Shown: positions 58,823 to 64,000 of the stretch, in pieces | How the letters are laid out: every line of letters starts with the position of its first letter | Numbering within the stretch: position 1 is the first letter of the stretch | Origin: JAICJR01 sp963848495 | Lineage (GTDB): Bacteria; Actinomycetota; Thermoleophilia; Solirubrobacterales; Thermoleophilaceae | Length of the DNA: 64,000 nucleotides | Assembly (NCBI GenBank): GCA_963848495.1 | Contig: CAWKDV010000004.1 | Location: forward strand, 248,001-312,000 | Reading direction: 5' to 3' | The notes under the pieces: generated by a model | Told to the model about the DNA's origin: nothing | Database searches by the model: none | The model's input: the letters and a program-made list of their open reading frames with translations, nothing else | Translations under genes and position numbers: made by a program

Positions 58823-58929
58823 GCGCGCGCACGATAGCGGCGCGTCAGGCGCCCCCGGCGATCACATGGGGCGAGCTCCGCCAAGCGGGCAACTGGTACA
58901 AGTCCAGCGACCTACGAGAGGAGTCGAAG

Positions 58930-59532
58930 ATGGCATACGAGGTCCCGGACCTCCCGTACGACTACGCCGCGCTCGAGCCCCATATCGACGAGGCGACAAT
59001 GAAGGTCCACCACGACAAGCACCACGCCGCCTACGTGACCAACGCGAACGCGGCGCTCGAGGGAACCGAGTGGGCCGACAGGCCCGTCGAGGACGTGCTG
59101 AAGAACCTCGGCCAGGTCCCCGACGACAAGCGCAACGCCGTCCGCAACAACGCCGGCGGCCACGCCAACCACACCCTCTTCTGGCAGATCATGAGCCCCG
59201 ACGGCGGCGGCGAGCCGGGCGGCGACCTGGCCGCGGCGATCGGTGACGCCTTCGGCAGCTTCGACGACTTCAAGGCCCAGGTGAAGGACGCAGGCGTGAA
59301 GCGCTTCGGCTCCGGCTGGGCGTGGCTGGTCAAGGACGGCTCAGGCGCCCTGGCGATCACGAGCAGCGCGAACCAGGACAGCCCCATCAGCGACGGCCAG
59401 ACGCCGCTGCTGGGCGTGGACGTGTGGGAGCACGCCTACTACCTCAAGTACCAGAACCGCCGCCCGGACTACCTGGACGCGTGGTGGAACGTCGTGAATT
59501 GGGACGAAGTGGAGCGCCGCTTCGGGGCGTAG
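58930..59532 (+). CDS. sodA: Fe/Mn superoxide dismutase
   Basis: A 200-residue iron/manganese SOD. The ligand motifs are TMKVHHDKHHAAYVTNAN (His), GGHANHTLFWQIMSPDGGGE (His) and DVWEHAYYLKYQNRRPDYLD (Asp and His). GAGGAG precedes the ATG by eight bases. Whether Fe or Mn is used cannot be told. It is placed, oddly, inside the division and wall cluster between murC and murG. Confidence 0.96.
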   Translation: MAYEVPDLPYDYAALEPHIDEATMKVHHDKHHAAYVTNANAALEGTEWADRPVEDVLKNLGQVPDDKRNAVRNNAGGHANHTLFWQIMSPDGGGEPGGDLAAAIGDAFGSFDDFKAQVKDAGVKRFGSGWAWLVKDGSGALAITSSANQDSPISDGQTPLLGVDVWEHAYYLKYQNRRPDYLDAWWNVVNWDEVERRFGA

Positions 59533-59602
59533 ACCGCGGACTGCGGACTGCGGACCGCGGATCTCGGTCTCCGCAGTCCGCGGTCCGCAGTCCGCAGTCT
59601 CT
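59532..59602. terminator. Heptamer-repeat hairpin after sodA
   Basis: Left arm from GACCGCGGACTGCGGACTGC and right arm ending TCCGCAGTCCGCAGTC are about 30-bp inverted repeats with few mismatches and a short loop around TCTCGGTC. Both arms are arrays of 7-bp units (GGACTGC/GGACCGC). It begins at the sodA stop codon, so likely it terminates sodA transcription, without a T-run. Confidence 0.6.
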
Positions 59603-59663
59603 CTGGCGCACGTCGCGTTGCGACTCTGGCGGCGGCGTCCCAAAGTGAGTACGCTCGCCCGCG

Positions 59664-59996
59664 ATGACCCCCTTCGGCATTCAGTCCGAAGCTCGGGGCG
59701 CCGCCGTGCGCCTGGCGCTGACCGGTGACCTCGATCTTGCCACCGCCAACGAGGCGGAGGACACGATCAAGGCGACCGAGGCGAGCGGCCCGCCGCTGCT
59801 CGTGCTCGATCTGAGCCGGCTCGAGTTCATGGACTCCACGGGCCTGCGCGTGGTCCTCAGCGCCGCCTCACGCGGCGATGAGGACGACCGCCGCGTGGTG
59901 ATCGTCAAGGGACCCGAGGTCGTTCAGCGCGTGTTCGAGATCACACGCGTGGCCGAGCGCCTCGACATGGTCGACAGCGCCGACGAGGTCTTGTAG
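59664..59996 (+). CDS. STAS-domain anti-sigma factor antagonist (RsbV-like)
   Basis: A 110-residue STAS protein. AVRLALTGDLDLATANEAED and LLVLDLSRLEFMDSTGLRVV contain the phosphorylatable Ser in M-D-S-T-G-L. The target would be the kinase-like gene convergent with it at 60137-60572. Together they form a partner-switch pair for a sigma factor whose gene is not in view. Confidence 0.9.
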   Translation: MTPFGIQSEARGAAVRLALTGDLDLATANEAEDTIKATEASGPPLLVLDLSRLEFMDSTGLRVVLSAASRGDEDDRRVVIVKGPEVVQRVFEITRVAERLDMVDSADEVL

Positions 59997-60121
59997 CTCC
60001 GCGGGGCATCCTGCCCCGCGGTACCGACCGGACTCTCGACTTCCGGTCTCGCGTAACGAGCTCCGCGGGGCATCCAGCCCCGCGGTACCGACCGGGCTTT
60101 CGACATCCGGTCTCGCGTAAC
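59995..60121. repeat. Two tandem 63-bp hairpin repeats
   Basis: Copies at 59995-60057 and 60059-60121 (period 64) differ at only four bases. Each begins AGCTCCGCGGGGCATCC and contains a perfect stem CCGCGGGGCA-TCC-TGCCCCGCGG (first at 59999-60021), then GGTACCGACCGG and CCGGTCTCGCGTAAC. A further small hairpin CCGCC-TTC-GGCGG follows at 60124-60136. They fill the space between the converging RsbV- and RsbW-like genes. Confidence 0.8.
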
Positions 60122-60136
60122 CGCCGCCTTCGGCGG

Positions 60137-60572
60137 CTATGCGGCCAGTTCTTGGCCGTTTGCCCGGCGGTCGATCTCGAACCAGACGCTCGTGCCGCCG
60201 GCGAGCTCGACTCCCCAGCGGTCGGAGAGCTGCTCGACGAGGAAGAGGCCCCAGCCAGAGCCCGGATCGTCGCCCTGGCTCGCGCGGCGTGGCCTCGAAG
60301 CCGGGACCCGGGTCGGTGACGCAGGCGCGCACCAGGTCGGTGCCGACGCTCAACTCCACCGTCAGGGTGCCGTCACCGGCCGGTGACGCGTGTCGCACGG
60401 CGTTGGTCATCAGCTCGCTGATCAGGAGGCGCATGTCCTCGAACAGCGCGTGGCCCAGGTCCGCCGCATAGTCGTCCAGGCAGTGCCTGGCCAGCGACAC
60501 CGCCTCCGGCCCGCTGCTCAGGCGCAGCTTCACCTGCGTGGGTCGGAGAGCCGGAAACTGGTCGGTGGGCAT
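60137..60572 (-). CDS. RsbW-like anti-sigma kinase with apparent +1 frameshift
   Basis: An ATP-binding HATPase_c protein of the anti-sigma type. LRLSSGPEAVSLARHCLDDY and LLISELMTNAVRHASPAGDG (N box, E-L-x-x-N) and VTDPGPGFEATPRE (G1 box, D-x-G-x-G) are in the first frame. Near 60279 an extra base shifts the frame; the second part reads QGDDPGSGWGLFLVEQLSDR and ends VWFEIDRRANGQELAA. Correction gives exactly 144 residues. The ATG at 60572 fits the family; one at 60653 would add 27 residues. Convergent with the RsbV-like gene. Confidence 0.85.
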
Positions 60573-60712
60573 CGAAGGGTCTGGTCGTCCGGGCAGTGGA
60601 CTCAGGTGGCTCGAAGGAGCCGGCGAACGGTCCTGGGTCGACGATTCCCACATCGGCAGCTTCTCAATCCGACTTGAGCCCGGAAAGTTGCGCTAGGAGC
60701 GCTCAAGGGGCA

Positions 60713-61783
60713 CTAGCGCGCCAGTGAGAGCGTCTCGCGGGCGATCAGCTCCGCGGCGTCCGGCCGCGAGACCCGCTCGGCCGCGGCCGCCATCGAGCGC
60801 AGCCGCTGCGGTGCGCCCAGCAGCGCGGCCACCTCGCGCGCCAGCCGCGGACCGTCGAGCTCGTCGTCCGGGACCACCACCGCGGCGCCCGACTGCTCCA
60901 TCCAGCGGGCGTTGCCCGTCTGGTGGTCGGCCGTGGCGTGCGGATAGGGCACGAGCACCGCCGGCAGGCCCGCCGCCGCCACCTCCAGCACCGAGCCGCC
61001 GGCGCGCGCCGCCACCAGATCGGCGGCCGCCAGGGCGTCGGCGAAGGGCTCGATGTAGGGGTGCAGGTGGTAGTGCGCGGGCGACCCGAGCGCGTCGAGG
61101 CGAGCCCTCAGCTCCGGGTAGTCGCGCCGGCCGCTGGCGTGGAGCACCGCGCAGGGCGCCGCCCTACCGAACGCCTCCACCGCCGCCTGGTTGAGCGAGC
61201 GCGCGCCCAGCGAGCCGCCGAAGACGAGCAGGCAGGGCTCGTCCTCGCCGATGCGGAAGCGGCGCCGCGCCACGACACGGTCCGCCCTGCCGGTGCCGGC
61301 CGGCACCGGCCGGCCGCTCACCACGTAGCGGCCGCCGCTGCGCCCCTCGAGCGGGAACGAGAGGAACACCCGCCTGGCGAAGCGTGCCAGCAGCCGGTTG
61401 GACACGCCGAGGTGGCTGTCCGCCTCGCAGAGCACGAGCGGCACGCGCCCGAGAACCGCCGCGAGCCCCACCGGTCCCGCCACGTAGCCGCCGGCGCCGA
61501 TCACGGCGTCGGGTCGTACACGGCGCAGGATCCAGGCCGCCCTGGGCAGCGCCAGCGCCGCCAGCGCGATCGCCCTGAGCGCGCGCAGCGGGTTGCTGCG
61601 GTCGATCCCCCGCACGCGGATCCGGTGGAATGCGTAGCCCGCCGCCGGCACGAGCTCGGCCTCGGCACGCTCACCCCCGACGAACTCGACCTCGGCGCCG
61701 CTAGCCCGCAGCGCGTCCGCGACCGCGAGCGCCGGCACGACGTGGCCGGCCGTCCCGCCCGCCGCTATCACGACTCTTGGCAC
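60713..61783 (-). CDS. murG: Undecaprenyl-PP-MurNAc-pentapeptide GlcNAc transferase
   Basis: A 356-residue GT28 enzyme that forms lipid II. VVIAAGGTAGHVVPALAVAD is the glycine-rich loop, with LVFGGSLGARSLNQAAVEAF and ARAGGSVLEVAAAGLPAVLV (UDP-GlcNAc binding). GTG start at 61783 overlaps the ftsW 3' end by 83 bases, an unusually long overlap. Confidence 0.95.
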   Translation of the reverse strand: MPRVVIAAGGTAGHVVPALAVADALRASGAEVEFVGGERAEAELVPAAGYAFHRIRVRGIDRSNPLRALRAIALAALALPRAAWILRRVRPDAVIGAGGYVAGPVGLAAVLGRVPLVLCEADSHLGVSNRLLARFARRVFLSFPLEGRSGGRYVVSGRPVPAGTGRADRVVARRRFRIGEDEPCLLVFGGSLGARSLNQAAVEAFGRAAPCAVLHASGRRDYPELRARLDALGSPAHYHLHPYIEPFADALAAADLVAARAGGSVLEVAAAGLPAVLVPYPHATADHQTGNARWMEQSGAAVVVPDDELDGPRLAREVAALLGAPQRLRSMAAAAERVSRPDAAELIARETLSLAR

Positions 61784-62957
61784 GCGGCACCTTTCCGCCG
61801 TCGATCGCCCGCAGGCGGCCCGGCGCCACCGCCCGCGCGCGGCCGCTCGCCGCCACGTTGAGCAGCAGTCCCATGCCGCCGAGCAGCACGATCAGGTTGG
61901 AGTTGCCGTACGAGATGAACGGCAGCGGCACGCCTGTGAGCGGCGCGAGCCCCATCACCGCGAAGAAGTTCAGCGTGGCCTGGCAGAGGATGATCGAGGT
62001 GATGCCGACGGCCAGGAGCTTGGCGTAGCGGTCCTTCGCCATCTTCGCCGCGCGCAGCCCGGCGTAGGCGATCATCCCGTAGAGCGCCGCGACCGCCGTG
62101 ATGCCGATCAGCCCGAGCTCCTCGCCGATGATCGCCAGGATCATGTCCGTGTGCGCCTCGGGCAGGTAGAAGATCTTCTGCACCGACTCGCCGAGGCCGA
62201 CCCCGAAGAAGCCGCCCGAGCCGATGGCGATCATCGACTGGACGGTCTGGAAGCCGGCCCCCGCCTGGTCGTGCCAGGGGTGCATGAACGAGAGCAGGCG
62301 CTGGCGCCGATAGGGGGCGGCGATGGCGAAGACCACCGCGAAGAAGACGAGCACGCCGGCGATCGTGGCGATGTGGCGCAGCGGCACCCCAGCCGCAAAG
62401 AGCAGCGCGCCGATCGCCAGGCAGACGATGATCGCCGTGCCCATGTCGGGCTCCTTGAGCAGGAGCGCACAGGCCAGGCCCACCACGAGCAGGAGCGGCC
62501 TTGCCAGCGTCTTCAGGTGCTTCATGCGGGCCGGCTGGCCGGCGAGGATCTGGACCGCGTACAGCACGAGCGCGACCTTCAGGAGCTCCGAGGGCTGGAA
62601 CTGCACCGGGCCGGCGCCGAGCCAGCGCTGGGCGCCGTTCACGTTCCTGCCGATGCCCGGCACCATCACGGCCAGCGTCAGCCCGATCGAGCCGAACAGG
62701 AGCACCGGGGTGGCCTGCTTCACGAGCTTGAGGCCGTGCCGCGACAGCCCGTGCATCAGCACCAGGCCGATCGCCCCGAACAGCAGGTACTTCTTCAGGA
62801 AGTAGGCCGAGTCGCCCGTCGTGAGCAGCGACTCCGCCGAGCTTGCCGAGTAGACCATCACGGCTCCGGCAGCCAGCAGGCAGAGCGTGGCGGTGTAGAG
62901 CAGGGAGTATTCGAGGGGAGGTTTGGCCCTCGTGGCTCGGCGGCGATCCGTGGCCAT
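61701..62957 (-). CDS. ftsW: SEDS peptidoglycan polymerase FtsW
   Basis: A 418-residue SEDS-family glycosyltransferase of septal peptidoglycan with ten helices. LLAAGAVMVYSASSAESLLT, QRWLGAGPVQFQPSELLKVA, ACALLLKEPDMGTAIIVCLA and APLTGVPLPFISYGNSNLIV are signature blocks. The catalytic Asp lies in KEPDMGTA-type position or the loop near HTDMILAIIGEELG. The C-terminal 30 residues are basic (GGKVPRAKSRDSGGRDGRPR) and overlap murG. Confidence 0.93.
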   Translation of the reverse strand: MATDRRRATRAKPPLEYSLLYTATLCLLAAGAVMVYSASSAESLLTTGDSAYFLKKYLLFGAIGLVLMHGLSRHGLKLVKQATPVLLFGSIGLTLAVMVPGIGRNVNGAQRWLGAGPVQFQPSELLKVALVLYAVQILAGQPARMKHLKTLARPLLLVVGLACALLLKEPDMGTAIIVCLAIGALLFAAGVPLRHIATIAGVLVFFAVVFAIAAPYRRQRLLSFMHPWHDQAGAGFQTVQSMIAIGSGGFFGVGLGESVQKIFYLPEAHTDMILAIIGEELGLIGITAVAALYGMIAYAGLRAAKMAKDRYAKLLAVGITSIILCQATLNFFAVMGLAPLTGVPLPFISYGNSNLIVLLGGMGLLLNVAASGRARAVAPGRLRAIDGGKVPRAKSRDSGGRDGRPRRAGARGRGRAAG

Positions 62958-62987
62958 CCGGGGCTCCTTCGACGCGCGCGCCCGGAA

Positions 62988-64000
62988 TCATCCTCGTGAC
63001 CTTGCGAGCTCCCGGAAGCGGTCGCCGCGCTCCTCGAAGTTCTTGAATTGGTCGTAGCTCGCGCAGGCGGGCGAGAGCAGCACCACCTCCCCCGGGCGGG
63101 CGGCCGCGGCGGCCGCGTCGAGGGCAAGCTCGAGGTCGCCGCAGCGCTCGAGCGGCACGGTGCCGGCGAGGTCCGCCTCGAGCCGCTCGGCGGCTTCCCC
63201 GATCAGGTAACAGGCGCGGCAGCGCGAGCTCACCGCCTCGCGCAGACCGGTGAAGCCGGCGCCCTTGAGGCTGCCGCCCGCGATCAGGTGGACGCCGCCG
63301 TCGAACGCCTCGATCCCCACCAGCGCGGACGCCACGTTGGTCGCCTTCGAGTCGTTGACGAAGGTCACGCCGCCGTGCACTGCCACCTCCTCGAGCCGGT
63401 GCGCCACGCCCGGGAACGTGCGCAGTGCGCGCCGCACCGCCTCCAGATCGATCCCGCGCGCGAGCGCCGCCGTGGCCGCCGCCAGCGCATTCTCGAGGTT
63501 GTGCGCGCCGCGCAGGCGCAGCTCCTCCTCGACCAGCGTGCGCACGCTGCCCGGCTCCCCGAAGCGGAGCACGCGGGCATGCGGGGGCTCGAAGGCGAAG
63601 CCGGCGGGCAGCACGGCCAGGTCGGCCTCGTCCTGGTGCTCGAAGATGCGGAGCTTGGCGGCGAGGTAGGCCTCGAAGCTGCCGTGGCGGTCGAGGTGGT
63701 CCTCGCTCACGTTGAGCAGCACCGCGCACTCCGGCGCGAACGCGCTCGCGTCCTCGAGCTGGAAGCTGGACGTCTCGCAGACGACGGTCGCAGCGGGCTC
63801 CACCTGCCCCACCAGCGAGGCCACCGCCGTGCCCACGTTGCCGGCCACCACCACCGGCGCACCGGCCTGCGCGGTGAATCGCGCCGAGCAGCTCGACCGT
63901 GGTGGTCTTGCCGTTGGTGCCGGTCACCGCGATGAACTCGTTCGGCAGCAGGCGCCAGGCCAGCTCGAGCTCGCCCACCACCTCGAGCCCCCGCTCGCGG
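62988..64000 (-). CDS. murD: UDP-N-acetylmuramoylalanine-D-glutamate ligase, 5' end outside window, frameshifted
   Basis: MurD adds D-Glu to UDP-MurNAc-Ala. The first frame in view has LEVVGELELAWRLLPNEFIA and VTGTNGKTTTVELLGAIH (P-loop). At about 63873 an extra G (GG for G) shifts to the second frame, AQAGAPVVVAGNVGTAVASL, through VCETSSFQLEDASAFAPECA and VTFVNDSKATNVASALVGIE (Lys region). Removing one base restores a continuous frame to the stop at 62988. The N-terminal domain is outside the window. Confidence 0.9.

Noticed and set aside
59997..60121. CRISPR-like array between the RsbV- and RsbW-like genes
   Set aside because: Only two tandem units with no unique spacers and strong self-complementarity. 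This is a duplicated hairpin element, not a CRISPR.

Overview
The window is very GC-rich bacterial chromosome (by eye near 70 %, not counted) with dense, mostly minus-strand operons, many GTGA/ATGA four-base start-stop overlaps and frequent GTG starts. Gene content and protein style (LysE pairs, DUF3352, Thermoleophilia-like PIG-V and GT-C proteins, NarL-type signalling, two-subunit glycine decarboxylase, dcw cluster without a visible ftsA) point to a high-GC actinobacterium, most likely class Thermoleophilia (Solirubrobacterales or a relative). That placement is inferred from style, not from a marker tree. I saw no prophage, IS element, CRISPR array, rRNA or tRNA.

Layout. 1-266: 5' end of ribD. 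326-10149: a surface-glycan style locus with two tandem GT-C transferases, two small proteins (one made of a repeated WMLRQP motif), a PIG-V-like transferase, another GT-C-like protein, a dolichyl-phosphate-mannose-synthase-like GT2, a methyltransferase and a lipid-linked glycan flippase. 10332-10969: frameshifted exported PKD protein. 10966-16565: translation and replication housekeeping (zinc ribbon, rsmB, fmt, def, priA). 16605-26739: long minus-strand run with a calcium-repeat exported protein, metK, DUF3352 protein, der, cmk, a membrane protein, aroA, tyrA and DAHP synthase. 26740-27138: the only gene-poor stretch over 300 bases. It contains a previously unlisted 29-codon leader peptide ending in AFYYAWRFI followed at once by a strong hairpin, which I read as an aromatic-amino-acid attenuator for the DAHP synthase-tyrA-aroA operon. 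27139-29887: two LysE exporters, hisC and aroH, completing the aromatic/histidine theme. 30258-32243: rluB-like gene, nitrilase and a GNAT remnant. 32288-34816: DeoR regulator, MFS transporter and HAD phosphatase operon. 34902-38521: YiiX-like amidase, rlmN, EamA exporter and LysR. 39014-41989: polysaccharide deacetylase, scpB, scpA, trpS. 42709-47077: glycine cleavage operon gcvT-gcvH-gcvPA-gcvPB. 47090-49771: TetR regulator divergent from a hydrolase operon. 49768-54044: two-component signalling island. 54318-64000: cell division and wall genes (ftsZ, ftsQ, murB, murC, then murG, ftsW, murD), split by sodA and an RsbV/RsbW-like pair.

Most striking non-gene structure: (i) the DAHP synthase leader peptide and attenuator; (ii) two copies (25601-25700 and 38879-39039) of a fold-back element with conserved GCGTCCT internal-loop strands and covarying stems; (iii) five separate arrays of 7-bp tandem repeats with different unit sequences at gene ends; (iv) a 64-bp tandem hairpin repeat downstream of the RsbV-like gene. 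Nine genes carry single-base frameshifts that restore exact family-length frames when corrected. Since cmk, aroA, murC and murD are normally essential, sequence error is the simplest explanation for most of them.
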